Source: Tetracentron sinense (lineage: Eukaryota > Streptophyta > Magnoliopsida > Trochodendrales > Trochodendraceae). From it: 64,000 nt of DNA. Position 1 is the first letter of the stretch. Each line of letters starts with the position of its first letter. The notes below the pieces were generated by a model. The model searched no databases. It had not been told where the DNA came from and was given only the letters and a program-made list of their open reading frames with translations. Positions 22,322 to 34,900 of this stretch are shown here, piece after piece. The translations under genes and the position numbers were made by a program. The stretch is from assembly GCA_015143295.1 (NCBI GenBank), contig CM026559.1:19730826-19794825 (forward strand), given 5' to 3'.

Positions 22322-22452
22322 CTGTGCGATTAAGTAACTAATATCAGTAGATTTCAAATAGTAACAAGCATCATACATAGGTAACCCCTAATAATAGTCA
22401 CAAAATCAACCATAGAAATCTTACACAACTTAAACTCTAGGATTTTGCGTAC
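22322..22452 (-). other. Candidate spliceosomal intron between gag and pol (C)
   Basis: 131 bp on the minus strand between GTGCAAG|GTACGCA and TCGCACAG|GCGCT. Removal joins CAAG to GCGCTT and carries gag in frame into [11 protein letters not shown]. The spacer is much more AT-rich than flanking gag and contains stops in the gag frame. Confidence 0.65.
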
Positions 22453-23689
22453 CTTGCACGACATCGTCAGATGCACGTGCGTCTCTCTCTGACAGGGCGA
22501 AGACTCGGCCCTGTGTGGCCGGGCGAGGAGGCCGTGTAGACTGTGAGGCCCTCGAAGCCTGAGAAGAGCTAGGCTGAGATGTCTGCCTAATTGGGGGCCT
22601 ACTCTCCTGAGACTGAGCTGGCATAAAACGTCGGGGACAATCTCTAACCATGTGGCCTTGGTCACCACAATGGAAGCAACTTCCTGTAACCCTCCGACAT
22701 TCTCCCACTGGATGCCTCCTTCCACAAAGGGTGCAGATATCATGCGCATAGGTGGGAGGAGCATATCCATTAGCCTGAGTCATTGCGGGGCGAGGAGCCT
22801 GAGCAAAAACCGGGCGAAAAGCCGGTGGAGCAAAAGGGCAGGGAGCCTGTGGTACCGAATATATCCTCTGTGACTGAGCCGGCCCTCCGGACTGATACAA
22901 GCTAGTCATTTCTCTTTTCTCCCCTGAACTACTCGACTGTCCTTTCTCTATTCCTCTCCTTTTAAAGAACTCCTCGGAGTTCGACTCGGCCAACCGTGCC
23001 TTGTCCACCACTTCTGAATATGTCTCATGTCTGAACATTGAGACTCGGTCCTTGAGGTATGCCTTCAACCCCCTCTCAAATTTCTGGGCTTTCATAGCCT
23101 CGGTTGCTATCATATGTGGAGCAAATCTAGATAGCTCCGAAAACTTGGCTTCATAGGCCGCTACCGACATATTACCTTGCTCCAAGGTAATGAACTCAAC
23201 TTCCATCTTTTCTTTAATCCCTATTGGGAAGTACTTCTTGTTGAAAACGTCCAAGAATTCTTCCCAAGTCCAGTCTTAACCTTGTCGGGTTAACTCTCGG
23301 GTCCGAAGTGCGGATTTCCACCAATGGTCGGCCTCGCCTTCAAGCATAAAGGCGGCCCAAGTAACCTTCTCTGCCTCAGTAGGCACCAACACGGAGAAGA
23401 TCTTTTCTAATTGCCGAATCCATCCTTCGGCCACAAGCGGGTCAATACTCCGACAAAAGGTTGGAGGCCTCATCCTCTGAAAAGCCTCTATTCCGGCTTG
23501 TGCTCGATTAGGAGGAGCCGGTATAAGCGCAGCATTAGGTGGAGTAGCCGGTTGCCTTGCTGCTAGCATAGCCAAAGTCTTGGCTATTGAGGCAAAAGCT
23601 TGGGCAAAATCGGGTTGGTCATCACCCGATGGAGCATCACCTCCATTACCACTCATGTTGTACCCGCGACCCCGGGTATTGGATCTCAT
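22453..23689 (-). pseudogene. gag: gag of element C, one stop codon
   Basis: The start is the ATG at 23689 (MRSNTRGRGYNMSG). Capsid-like core: EGWIRQLEKIFSVLV, EGEADHWWKSALRTREL, WTWEEFLDVFNKKYF, FITLEQGNMSVAAYEAKF. Downstream lie a Pro/Ala/Gln-rich linker and two zinc knuckles, CTLCGRRHPVGEC and CFHCGDQGHMVRDC. A TAA at about 23278-23276 replaces Gln just before DWTWEEF; the reading frame is otherwise continuous to the splice-donor-like GTACGC at 22452. About 412 codons, close to the 405-codon gag of D. Confidence 0.88.
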
Positions 23690-23996
23690 GATTTCTCCTG
23701 AGAACGAAAATACAATATGAGTCTAACTTGGATATGCATTTAGTACAAATTTCGCATTTCATTCAATACATATTCATCAAGCATATTTAATAAGCACAAC
23801 ACAATTAATGCACACATGGTATACAACACAACATCATACATACAATCGGTGTTCCTAGCGTAGGACTCTAAGTTTGGTTGAGATTCAACCTATTTTGACT
23901 AGGACTAACTTGTTAGTCCATACTTGGAATACAACTAATGCCTTGTTCAATCATGGTCTCTAGTACTACGCGACCCTAGGGACTCTAATGCCTAGA
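23690..23996 (-). other. Element C 5' untranslated leader
   Basis: About 300 bp of non-coding sequence between primer site and gag ATG. No ORF or structured repeat stands out. Confidence 0.6.
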
Positions 23997-24008
23997 GCTC
24001 TGATACCA
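23997..24008 (-). other. Primer binding site, initiator Met tRNA (element C)
   Basis: The minus strand reads TGGTATCAGAGC, four bases inside the LTR edge at 24013. Confidence 0.9.
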
Positions 24009-24012
24009 CCTC

Positions 24013-25186
24013 TGTAACGCCCCAAAATACCCCCTAGGAGTTTAGGGATACTTTAGGCGTGACTATACGTACCTGCCAAACCATCCTATCATGAACAAGA
24101 TAATTAACGTACTAAACAATGATAATCAGAGCCCAGAAGCTAAACATAAATGCGGAAGCGTAAACTAACTTTTTCTTTTCTTCTAAGATTTCTAAAATAG
24201 TATTCCAAGTTAACATATATACAAAACATGTCTAAGTCTACGGTGGACAAACCCACCTATCAAAATGTCAAAATACATAAAAGACCCTCTCGTACTCTCC
24301 CCTCAACAGTAGTCGAGGTATGGCCACACGTCAAGGTCTCGGTCCGCCTGAGATTGCAGTGGGATAGACGGCTCTTTCTCCTCGATATACTCTTCCTCGA
24401 CCCAAGGCTCTGGGTCGAGGGCTCCCTCAGTACCTGCCGACATGAAAGTACGGCTGAGCATGGAATACTCAGCGAGTACAAGCTACTAGCTATCCATAAC
24501 AATAATAAACATGCAAAGAGTAGTACAATACCAATCATCAATTCCAGGCAATAGTAAAATCATAGAATTAAACGATATTAATCATGGAGAAATATTATCA
24601 TCTTGATGAGCATGAATGCAAAAACGCCGACAAAACTCATGCTTGAAAACCAGTTTCCATGTCCCGGTATGCATTTTAAAACCATGTATGCGTGCATGTA
24701 TGAATGTCTTGTCATCATCTTGTAACTTTGTATCTTGTAACTTGTGAGCTAGAGGCTAGCACCCGAATCTCCCTGGGCTGCCAACCTCCTTGATATGTAT
24801 GGTTTTCTTGTGAGCCAGAGGCTAGTACCAGAATGTCCCCGGGCTACCAACCTCCTTGACAATAGGTGATTTTTATTACTTGTTTAGTTTTCTTGTGAGC
24901 CAGAGGCTAGTACCCGAATTTTTCCTGGGCTACCAACCTCCTTGACAATAGATGTTTTAGGGGTTTTCTTGTGAGCCAGAGGCTAGTACCCGAATGTCCC
25001 TGGGCTACCAACCTCCTTGACATGCAATATTTTCTTGTTGGTTATTATATGCACATGCTCTTGAAATCTCGGTTCATGCTATCATGCGTGCTCATGTACG
25101 TGTCAATCGTGACAACCATGGAATAAGGATAATAGGAGAGGTATGACATCACCATTCAATTCACAATATATGCAAATGAGAATTTG
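24013..25186 (-). repeat. 5' LTR of element C, inner part
   Basis: It matches 16505-17690 of the 3' LTR with scattered differences. It holds the conserved hairpin (24453-24473) and the hairpin array (24746-25023). It breaks at ATTTG (25182-25186), where B' inserted, and continues at 43426. Confidence 0.9.
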
Positions 25187-27708
25187 TGTAGAGCCCCAGA
25201 CTTTTTCATGCTTAATACATGACACTTTCGTTGTCATTTTGCCTTTAAAGAGGTATAATTAATAAATAAGGAGGAAATTAGAAATTCTAAAACATCAAAA
25301 ATGTTCCTTTTCGAAGTACGAACCCAACGCAAGTTGAATCGTCAAAATCGGACGAACGAGTCAATAGATATGGCCAAAACAGTCCGGGCCTGCAGACAAT
25401 CGGTAGCTCGGTTATGCGCTAAGGACGTAGCTCGGTTATGCGCTAAGGACGTAGCTCGGAAGGCGCTAAGGTCATGCTCTGATAAGGCATAGACAACGCA
25501 TAGACAACGTACTCTGAGAATGTAGCTCGAGCTCTGATAACGTATACATTGTGCATCCGTTGTACAACAACAACGGGTACGTTGTACGGCTACAACGGGT
25601 ACGTTGTACGGCTACAACGGAAACGTTGTAAGGCTACAACGGGTACGTTGTACAGCTACAACGGGTACGTTGTACAGCACAACGTGTTCAGCACTGTTCA
25701 CAGCACAACGTGTTCGGCACTGTTCACAGCACAACGTGTTCGGCACTGTTCACAGCACAACGTGTTCGGCACTGTTCACAGCACAACGTGTTCGGCACTG
25801 TTCACAGCACAACGTGTTCGGCACTGTTCACAGCACAACGTGTATGGCACTGTTCACAGCACAACGTGTTGGGTGTTCGTGTGTTTGCAGAAACTTCAGT
25901 AAGGGTGTTATGGTCTTTTGGTCGGTTCACTCTTACCTTAAGAGTTTAACCCGAGCCTTTAGGGCTTCATTTCGACACTTAGAGAGATTGGGAGATAAGA
26001 AGAGAAGAAAGGGCGATTCCTAAACCTAGGGTTTCCATTTTGGAGAGAAATCAAAGGGGTTTCGAGACCCTAGAACACTTCCAGTCCGGGTTTTCTCCAA
26101 GATCTCGGCTCAAGCACTCGTGGAGAGCGTTCTCCAAGCTAGGGCAGAAGCTACACAGTCGTTTTGGAAAGGGGATTTCTTCCTCACTTGATCAAGGTCG
26201 GTACTTCTTACTACCCTCCTAGTTATAGTTCCTCTTTCCCCTTTATTTCTCTTTATTTTCCTTTATTACACGTGTTATGAGATGGATGGTTGTGAATGGC
26301 GAATGGAGATGGAATGGGTGACTGGATGCCAATGGTTGTGTCGTGATGATTATAATGGGGAGGGCATTGCTCCAATAATGAACATACATGTATGATTTGA
26401 GAAAAACCCATCTAGAAAAGCATGTTGTAGAGTAAATCGATAATGAACATACCATGTTTGATGAAATGCCAAGGTGAATAAAGTGAGTTGTAATTTAGGA
26501 AATGCATGCCTAATAAATTATGAATATTGCTAGGGCCTATGGTAGTTTGTTTTCTTGCTTTCCCTAAATGATATGAATATTACATTGCTCAATCATTGAT
26601 GTTATATGTCCTGTGAAATTACCCAAATGTCATATTTAAATTTAAATGCAAGTATGTACACGGTTCCCACGAGCACGGCATGCATGACATGATTTATCGA
26701 GGTTTTCAAGAACATGGTTAGAGGTGGGACATATCCTATGATATGTTTTACCTCGCTTTTCACAAGAGAACAAGAACCAACATTCCATGAGGGGTCTCCC
26801 CTCACTCACAAGTGCATATCATGAAGAAGGGCCTCCCTTCCCTCGCAAGTACATACATATCATGAAGAAGGGTCTCCCTTCCCTCGCAAGTGCATTGCAT
26901 AAAGAAGGGTCTCCCTTCCCTCTCAAGGCATCTCTCAAGCGCATCTCACAAGGATAGCTCACAAGTGTATCTCACAAGTCACATGATCACAAGCAAGCAC
27001 GCATGACATGCATGACATGACACGTACGACACAAGCAAGATAGACAAGACAAGCTTTCAAGTACGAAAAGATATTTCAAGCCAAGTCAAGTGCACGATGT
27101 TTTCAAGAGGTTTTATCGGTTTTCTACGAAATACAAGCATGATTATAAATTGTTTTACTTCCTTGTATGATATGAATTGCTTCTATCTGACATATATGAA
27201 TTGCTCCTGATTATGTATTGCCATTGTTATGCTATAATTGTTGGTTAGTATTTAGTACCCGCTGAGTTTTCCATGCTCAGCCGTACTTCTTATGTCGGCA
27301 GGTTATGAGGGAGCTGCTGCACCATTTGATGTTTGTGCTCCTGGTCCATGGGTGGAGGAGGAGTACGTCGAGGAGCCTTTGGAGGAACCTCCAGTAGAGG
27401 GTTACCATTAGGTGGTTGTAGATTCTGAGTGAATAGCTGTGGGTGAGATGAGAGATATACCTTCATGTATTTTGGTGGGTCTTTCCGCACTTTCTTTTGG
27501 ATTCCTTTTGTGTAAACTTGGATTCGTATATACATAGAGGTTTGTTTAGACTTCCGCTGTGCTATGTTGGAGTATGTTTCCACTGTTTATATCCTCTATT
27601 GTATATGCTCTGTGGGTTTTTGCAGGTTGTTTGTCAAGCAAGTCATGTAAGCCATGATTAGTCGTCCAAAGTTCACTCTAACTCTTAGGGTGGGTTTGGG
27701 TAGCGACA
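25187..27708 (+). repeat. 5' LTR of B'
   Basis: From TGTAGAGCCCCAG to GGTAGCGACA. It shares start, end, hairpin array (26725-26930) and conserved GCTGAG...CTCAGC hairpin (27261-27281) with B. Its U3 has a 24-bp duplication (GCTCGGTTATGCGCTAAGGA, 25406-25455) absent from the 3' LTR, and a 26-bp tandem array of 8 copies. Confidence 0.9.
25545..25872 (+). repeat. U3 inverted-repeat cluster and 26-bp array of B' (5' LTR)
   Basis: About four copies of TACAACG-GGTA-CGTTGTA, a 7-bp stem with a 4-nt loop, at about 25570-25670, one with loop GAAA. Then 8 copies of the 26-bp unit GCACTGTTCACAGCACAACG plus TGTTCG. It occupies the place of the CGATCG dyads in B, just upstream of the shared GCAGAAACTTCAGTAAGGGT. 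The three open frames across it are by-products of a repeat. Confidence 0.8.
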
Positions 27709-27712
27709 GTAG

Positions 27713-27724
27713 TGGTATCAGAGC
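27713..27724 (+). other. Primer binding site, initiator Met tRNA (element B')
   Basis: TGGTATCAGAGC, four bases after the LTR end at 27708. Confidence 0.9.
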
Positions 27725-28069
27725 TTAGGCTCTAGGTCTCTAGGGTCACTGAGAATCTTATACCACGGCTTGACAAGAGCATATGTCAGGAAACAAGTTA
27801 GGAAGAAAGTAAGTCGGAAGAGAGTCTTGATCCAAGTGTAAGACTAAAACTTTAGTCTTAGTCTAAATTGGTTGCTTTAACCAAGTACGGGTCCTAGGTA
27901 CGCTAGAACATTAAGTATAAGTATAATGTGATGAATATTCTGATGACTTGATGTGATGTATATTAGTATTATACAACTAATACAAATTGAATTATGGTGA
28001 AATGACATTGAAATAAACTGTGGTTTCAAGTGAGACTCATGTGGTGCTATTGTTCTCAGGACTTTAGTC

Positions 28070-29318
28070 ATGAGGCGGGGCACACGGGGTCGTGGACCAC
28101 ACACCAGAGCTTCATCTTCTTCCAGAGATGAGGATGAGCAGCCGGACCTCTCCCAGGTCTTAGGCTCTATTACTGAGACACTCGCCATATTGGCGGCTCG
28201 GCAAGCTATACCATCGTCGGCGGCACCTACTCCACCGCCCGCAGCTCCAGTACATCGTACAGCTGGAGTTGAGGCATTCAGGAGATTGAGGCCTCCACCA
28301 TTCCATGGGAGTGTGGACCCTCTTGCTGTGGAAGCATGGATCCTCCAGATGGAGAAGATCTTTGCGGTCCTCTCGCCTACAGAGGAGGATAGAGTAGCAT
28401 GGGCAATTTTCATGCTAGAGAGCGAAGCCCACCATTGGTGGTTGTCCGCATTGAGGATGCGAGATTTGACCATGCAGGGTCAACCTTGGACTTGGGAGGA
28501 GTTCAAGGATGCTTTTTACAAGAAGTATTTTCCGATTGGAGGACGGGAAAAGAAAGAGAGAGAATTCATCAACCTCGAGCAAGGTTTGATGTCGGTGGCA
28601 CAATATGAGGCTAAGTTCTCGGAGCTCTCTAGATTTGCGCTTCACATGGTGGCTACCGAGGCAATGAAGGCAAGAAGGTTTGAGCAAGGGCTCAAAGATG
28701 TTATCATGGAGACGGTTTCGGTCTTCAGACATGCTACCTACCCTGAGGTAGTAGACAAGGCCTTATTGATCGAGGCGAATTCTGAGGCTGTGTCCAAGAA
28801 GAGGGAGTTGGCAAGAGGCCAATCCAGTAGTTCAGTACCTCCAGAGAGGCGGGCTCGTACCGGCCCTTATCAGTATGCGTGGCCAGCACCACCGATGAGG
28901 CCATCTTATGCGCCTCCAGCTCCACGGCAGTATGTGCCTCAGGCACCGCGACCTTAGGCTCTTCCGGCCCCACGGCCTGTTGCACCTCAGACGGTGAGGT
29001 ATGCTCCACCACCAGCCCCTCCGACTTATACACACGAGGTCTGCACTTCATGCGGCAGAAGGCACCCGGCAGGTGATTACCGAAGGGCATCGGGTGGATG
29101 CTTTCATTGTGGTCGCCAGGGTCATATGATCAGGGATCGCCCCAGTCGGCATTTACCAAGCCAATCTCAGGGGATTAAGCCCCCAGCACACCCAGCAGGA
29201 TCATATCAGGCGTCATCTCAGACTACCCGGTCTACACCTCAGTCTCGCCAGGCGAACCAGGGGCGAGTTTTTGCCTTGACAGAGGGTGATGCACTTGCAT
29301 CTGACGATGTGGTGCAAG
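28070..29318 (+). pseudogene. gag: gag of element B', one stop codon
   Basis: The start is the ATG at 28070 (MRRGTRGRGPHTRAS). The core is as in B and unbroken here (HRTAGVEAFRRLRPPPFHG, WILQMEKIFAVLSPTEEDR, ESEAHHWW, PWTWEEFKDAFYKKYF, FINLEQGLMSVAQYEAKF). A TAG at 28955-28957 replaces Gln in the Pro-rich linker; the same frame then continues through both knuckles (CTSCGRRHPAGDY, last Cys lost; CFHCGRQGHMIRD, last Cys now Arg) to the GTACGCG donor-like site at 29319. The loss of ligands in both knuckles would weaken RNA binding. Confidence 0.85.
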
Positions 29319-29460
29319 GTACGCGTTTGGAGTTATTTTCTTTATTCGTGATTGTTATGTTATGTTTTATTCCTTGTGTACGTACTTGGTATGCTATATA
29401 TATATACCTATGTGTATACACTGTTGATGCTTGAATTGACGTAACTAGCTAAAATTTCAA
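29319..29460 (+). other. Gag-pol spacer of B', acceptor AG lost
   Basis: It aligns with the candidate intron of B. The donor GTGCAAG|GTACGCG is intact, but the acceptor reads TTTCAA|GAACC in place of TTTCAG|GAACC. Use of the AG at 29460-29461 would shift the frame by one base. Confidence 0.6.
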
Positions 29461-30039
29461 GAACCCTACTAGTCAATGAGTGTTTGGCTCAAGTGTTGAT
29501 TGATGAACCGGGTGTTCCGGCCATATCTTGATAGGTGCGTGATTGTATTTGTTGATGACATTTTGGTCTATTCCCAGACACGGGAAGATCACACACGCGA
29601 CCTATGCCTTGCTTTGGAAATGCTAAGAGAGCACAAGCTATACGCCAAACTTAGCAAGTGGGAGTTTTGGTTGGAAGAGGTGGCATTCCTAGGCCACGTT
29701 GTTTCTGTGGAAGGCATCTCGGTTGATCCAAAGAAGATAGAGGCAGTCATGAGTTGGGCGAGGCCCAAGAGTGTCACAGAGATATGTAGTTTCCTTGGAT
29801 TGGCAGGCTACTACAGGAGATTTGTAGAAGGTTTCTCTAGCCTGGCAGCACCGCTCACTTACCTGACAAGGAAGAACGCCAAGTTTGTATGGAGTGATAA
29901 GTGCGAGACCAGTTTCACGGAACTGAAGAAGAGGCTTACTACAGCCCCTGTCCTTACTGTGCCATCCGGACCTTATGGGTATGAGGTGTATAGTGATGCC
30001 TCACACGTTGGACTTGGGTGTGTACTCATGCAGCACAAG
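29461..30039 (+). pseudogene. pol: pol of B', deleted protease/RT joined to RT end and RNase H start
   Basis: The protease start ([13 protein letters not shown]) runs at 29500-29504 straight into the second half of RT ([24 protein letters not shown]). The catalytic DTG and the first RT aspartate motif are missing. TTGAT at the junction is present at both ends in intact relatives, so the deletion probably arose through 5-bp microhomology. The RT thumb and connection region ([21 protein letters not shown], here described only) and the start of RNase H ([19 protein letters not shown]) follow, up to the D insertion after ACAAG (30035-30039). Confidence 0.85.
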
Positions 30040-31897
30040 TGTCGCGACCCAAAATACCCCCTAGGAGTTAAGGATACTTTGATTCGTGACCGCCGTATCA
30101 TACCTCCAGTATGATACATAAGGCACACGTGGAAACCTGTCAGAGTACCTGCATATACATAGCGGAAACGAAATACAATGCACAGCGGAAAATAAAATAC
30201 TAAACATAGCGGAAGCAAAATGAATACTCCTATAGCTTGACTCAAGTAAGAACCAACAAGTATACATGTGTGAGAAACCCAAAAGTGGAGTGGACAAACC
30301 CCACACTCACATAACAAAATGACACAAGTTCTAAGTCGGTCGATCAACAGAAATCGAAGTCACGACTCCTATCTAGAGCACCATCGTCATGATAGTGATC
30401 CATGGAAGGCTCCGGGTCACGGTACTCTTCCTCGACCCAAGGTTCGTCGCCACACAAATCGAATGGAACCCGAGCACCTGCCGATCATAACAATATCGAC
30501 TGAGCATGGAATACTCAGTGTATACAAACTAAGAACAATAAAGCGGTTAGGCATGGAGCATACAAGACATGGAGAATGAAATCCGAACAATCCTTAAAGC
30601 ATGGAAACCGTGAAAACATATGTGAGATAATATTCGAAACCAAAACTGTAACCGTGTGAGCCAATCGATAATCATAGCCTTATGAGTTCTTGTGAGTTCA
30701 TGGAGTTACTTAGAGTCATTATGATCCGTAGAGACATAGAGCATAGAGCATAGAGCAATACCGTAGAGCATAACCTTAGAGATCTTAGAGCATTTCATTG
30801 TGATCCGTGGAGCTTGTGAGACGATCTTAGAACATTATCATAGAGTTTCCTTGTGAGCACGGTATGATCCTTAGAGCTTGTGAAACGATCTTAGAGAAAT
30901 CATAGAGTTACTTAGAATCATTCATTATTCGTCTTTCCGTGAAAAACCTTTATTTGTACTTTGAGAAATCCATGGAAACCATCGGTTCATGCGAGACATG
31001 CGAGCATATGCACTTAATAAGAGAAATCATCGTATTTAAACATAGAATCCCTTAGAGGTATTTCATCAAACACTTAGAGTGCATCATAATAGTAACCTTC
31101 ATCCAAGTATATAATCACACCTTTTTCATACATAAAATCAATACACATAGATAGGGCATAGATAAGAAGAATCATACTTAGTAACTAGTAGGATTGCAAG
31201 ATTGTAGTAGAGTGTATCTACCTTAGAGAAATCAATGGATTTGACTCCCAATGGCTGGAACAAGCAAGAACAGTGAGTTCTTGGTTGGAAATCACCAAGG
31301 GAAGTGGAAGAACCTTGATCTTCCACAAGCTTGATCAACAAGTAGTTCCTCTCCTTCTTCTCTCTCTCAAAATCTCCTAAGATAGGGCACAGAGGGTTTC
31401 TGAAACCCTAAGGCACGAACTCAGCCTATTTATAGGCAAGGGGTTGTGTTTAAAGTCTTAAACACCCTTAATGAAGAAAATTTGCGTATGACCGATCGAT
31501 CGGTGGTATGGACCGAGCGATCGGTGGCTTACCGGTCGATCGGTATTATGGCCGAGAGATCGGTCAAAAACACACTCTCTGGAATTTTTCCCCATACAAA
31601 AAAGTTAACCGTGCGACAGCCATCGAGCGATCGGTAGTGGACCGATCGATCGCAGGTAATGACCGAGCGATCGGTGCTCTGTTATGTCTGGACTGTTTTG
31701 ACCATATCTTTTTACTCGCTCGTCGGATTTCGACGATTCAACTTGCGTTGGATCCGTCTTTCGAAAACGAACATTTCTGACGTTTCGGAATTTCCGATTT
31801 CTCCCTTATTTATTAATTAGACTACGAAAACTATGAAAACGGCCAATTAGCTATGAAGGTGCTATTCATTAAGGATGAAAAAGTCCGGGGTGCTACA
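30040..31897 (-). repeat. 3' LTR of element D (1858 bp)
   Basis: From TGTAGCACCCCGG (31897) to GGGTCGCGACA (30040) on the minus strand. It holds the shared 60-bp U3 block (about 31700-31750), the dyad cluster (31491-31675), a TATA box CTATAAATAG (31435-31426), loose repeats of TAGAGCATAGAG / GATCTTAGAG (30660-30925), and the conserved hairpin with a compensated stem, ACTGAG-CATGGAATA-CTCAGT (30499-30519). Confidence 0.93.
31491..31675 (-). promoter_or_regulatory. Eight-site CGATCG dyad cluster, LTR D
   Basis: Sites centred near 31497.5, 31518.5, 31537.5, 31557.5 (21-19-20), 57 bp, then 31614.5, 31628.5, 31647.5, 31668.5 (14-19-21). Best copy ACCGATCGATCGGT at 31491-31504. It lies about 55-245 bp upstream of the TATA box. 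The copy in the 5' LTR at 38503-38687 differs at one base. Confidence 0.85.
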
Positions 31898-31912
31898 TTC
31901 TCCCCCCCTTAC
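31898..31912 (-). other. Polypurine tract of element D, with upstream hairpin
   Basis: The minus strand reads GTAAGGGGGGGAGAA directly before the 3' LTR. Just upstream (31934-31915) is AAATTTCG-GGGA-CGAAATTT, a perfect 8-bp stem also present, with base changes, before the tract in B' and A. It may mark or structure the 3' end of the genomic RNA. Confidence 0.85.
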
Positions 31913-31988
31913 AAAAATTTCGTCCCCGAAATTTGGACGATACATACATGCGTAAAACTATAGCAAAATACAAGGGAATGCCATGGCC

Positions 31989-34900
31989 TTAAACAAATAA
32001 ATGGGGGTACTTTTCTCGTACTTCGGCTTCTCGCTCCCATGTAGCCTCTTCCTTGGAATGATGCTGCCACTTCACTAGGACTAAAGGGATAGTCTTGGTT
32101 CGCAACACTTGATCTCGACGATCCAGAATCTGAACTGGTTGGTCAACCAACGTAAGATCCTGTCGAATCTCAACAGGATCAAGAGCGATGACGTGAGACG
32201 GATCCGAAATGTATTTTCTAAGCATAGAGACGTGAAATACATTATGGACCGCTGCCATGTGAGGCGGTAGTGCTACCCTGTAAGCAACCTCACCAACCCT
32301 TGTGACGATCTCAAATGGTCCCACGTACCTAGGACTGAGCTTTCCCTTCTTCCCGAATCGCATGATTCCCCGACTCGGCGAAATCTTCACAAAGACCCGA
32401 TCCCCAACTCGGAACTCTAAATCTCTGCGGCGTATATCCGCATAGCTCTTCTGCCTATCCTGAGCACTTTTCAATCGCTCCCGGATAATTTTGACCCTTT
32501 CTGCGGTCCGCTCTATCAACTCAGGACCAAGAATTTTCCTCTCACCAACTTCATCCCAGTATAGCGGTGATCGACAACTCCGACCATACAGAGCTTCAAA
32601 AGGTGCCATCTGGATGCTCGCCTGATAGCTATTGTTGTAGGCAAACTCAACCAACGACAACTGTTCCTCCCAACTACCCTGAAAATCCAGCATACAAGCT
32701 CGGAGCATATCCTCCACTACTTGATTCACCCTCTCCGTTTGTCCATCGGTCTGAGGATGGAAGGCGGTACTGAATTCTAAACGAGAACCCATAGCATCCT
32801 GGAAAGTTTTCCAAAACCTGGAAGTAAACCGAGGATCTCGATCAGACACGATAGAAACTGGCACACCGTGTAGTCGAACCACCTCCTTAACATATAGGGC
32901 TACCAACTGATTTGCATTGAAAGTAGTTCGGTACGGAATAAAATGTGCAGACTTAGTCAACCTGTCCACAATCACCCAAATGGCATCGGAGCCCTTCGCC
33001 GTTCGCGGCAAACCCACAATGAAATCCATCGAGATGTTCTCCCATTTCCACTCCGGAATAGGAAGGGACTGCAAAAGACCTGCCGGCCTTTGATGTTCGG
33101 CTTTTACCTGCTGGCAAATCAAACATCTGGCGACGTACTCAGCGACTTCCCTCTTCATGTTTCGCCACCAGTAGTGCTTCTTGAGATTCTGGTACATCTT
33201 AGTACCTCCCGGATGTACCGTGTACTTTGATCGGTGAGCTTCATTCAAAATTTCATCCCTCAAAACTGTGTCGGCGGGGACACACAACCTGCCTTTAAAT
33301 GTGATAGCACCATCATCATTTAAAGCGAACTCCTGATTGCCGTTACTCACCGACTTGTCTCGGTAAGCAAGCAACTCAACATCGGAATTCTGTAACTCCT
33401 TGATCTGGCTCAGGATCTGTGGCCTAACCACCACGTTGGACATTATCGGCCCATAGGTGACATGCCTGAGAGTAGTGTCCAAATGACACATATCATGTAA
33501 TAACTTCCACTCTTGCACTCTCAATTGAGCCATAACTCCGTAAGGTTTTCTGCTAAGAGCATCGGCTACCACGTTAGCCTTACCCGGGTGGTACTGGATG
33601 GAACAGTCGTAGTCCTTCATGAACTCCATCCAACGACACTGCCTCATATTCAACTCCTTCTGGAGGAAAAGATACTTCAAGCTCTTGTGGTCTGTGAACA
33701 CTACGAACTCTTCTCCGTAGAGGTAGTGACGCCAAAGTTTCAGTGCAAAGATGACTGTAGCGAGCTCTAAGTCATGTGTGGGGTAGTTTTGCTCATGCTC
33801 CTTCAGCTGACGAGAAGCATAGGCGACCACCTTTTTATGCTGCATCAAAACACATCCAAGTCCCACTAGTGAAGCATCACTATAGACTTCGAAACCACCG
33901 CTCCCAGATGGAACTGTAAGAACAGGAGCCGAAGTAAGCTTCTTTCTCAACTCCAAGAAACTAGCCTCGCACTTATCACTCCAAGTGAACCTCGTGTTCT
34001 TCCGTGTGAGATAGGTAAGTGGAGCTGCTAAACTTGAAAATCCTTCCACAAACCTTCTGTAATATCCTGCCAACCCAAGGAAACTACGGATCTCGGTGAC
34101 ACTCTTCGGTCTTTCCCAATTTATCACCGCTTCAATCTTTGCAGGATCAACTGAAATACCTTCAGCAGATACCACGTGTCCAAGAAAAGACACCTTGTTC
34201 AGCCAGAACTCACACTTGCTCAACTTAGCATACAGACTATGCTCTCGAAGTGTCTGCAACACCAGACAGAGATCTCTCGTGTGATCCTCCTGTGACTGTG
34301 AATACACAAGGATATCATCTACGAACACGATCACACATTGATCGAGAGACGATCTGAACACCCGATTCATCAAATCCATGAATGCTGCCGGTGCGTTAGT
34401 CAGTCCAAAAGACATGACCAAAAACTCGTAATGACCGTATCGAGTTCGGAATGCTGTCTTCGGAATGTCCTCTTTCTTGATCTTCAACTGATGATAACCA
34501 GATCGAAGGTCAATCTTGGAGAAAAACTGCGCACCCTTTAATTGGTCAAACAAGTCGTCTATCCGAGGCAATGGATAACGATTCTTGATCGTGACCTTGT
34601 TCAATTGCCTGTAATCAATACACATACGCATTGATCCATCCTTCTTCTTCACGAAGAGAACCGGAGCTCCCCAAGGTGAAACACTTGGCCGGATAAAACC
34701 AAGGCCTTGCAATTCTTCTAACTGCTCTTTTAACTCCTTAAGCTCAATAGGGGCCATCCTATACGGAGCTCTCGAAATCGGAACTGTGCCTGGAGCTAGC
34801 TCAATCGCAAACTCGATTGCACGATCGGGAGGCAATCCCGGCAAGGTTTCCGGAAAAACATCCATATACTCACATACCACTGGAATGGGTGTGGAGTCTC

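Noticed and set aside
25549-26023. Three overlapping frames encoding repeated CSALFTAQRV-like peptides (also 41197-41736)
   Set aside because: All three frames are open because the 26-bp DNA unit repeats; they lie in U3 of B' LTRs.
30660-30925. Hairpin array in the LTR D leader
   Set aside because: TAGAGCATAGAG and GATCTTAGAG repeats are present, but I could not find consistent paired arms as in A, B and C.
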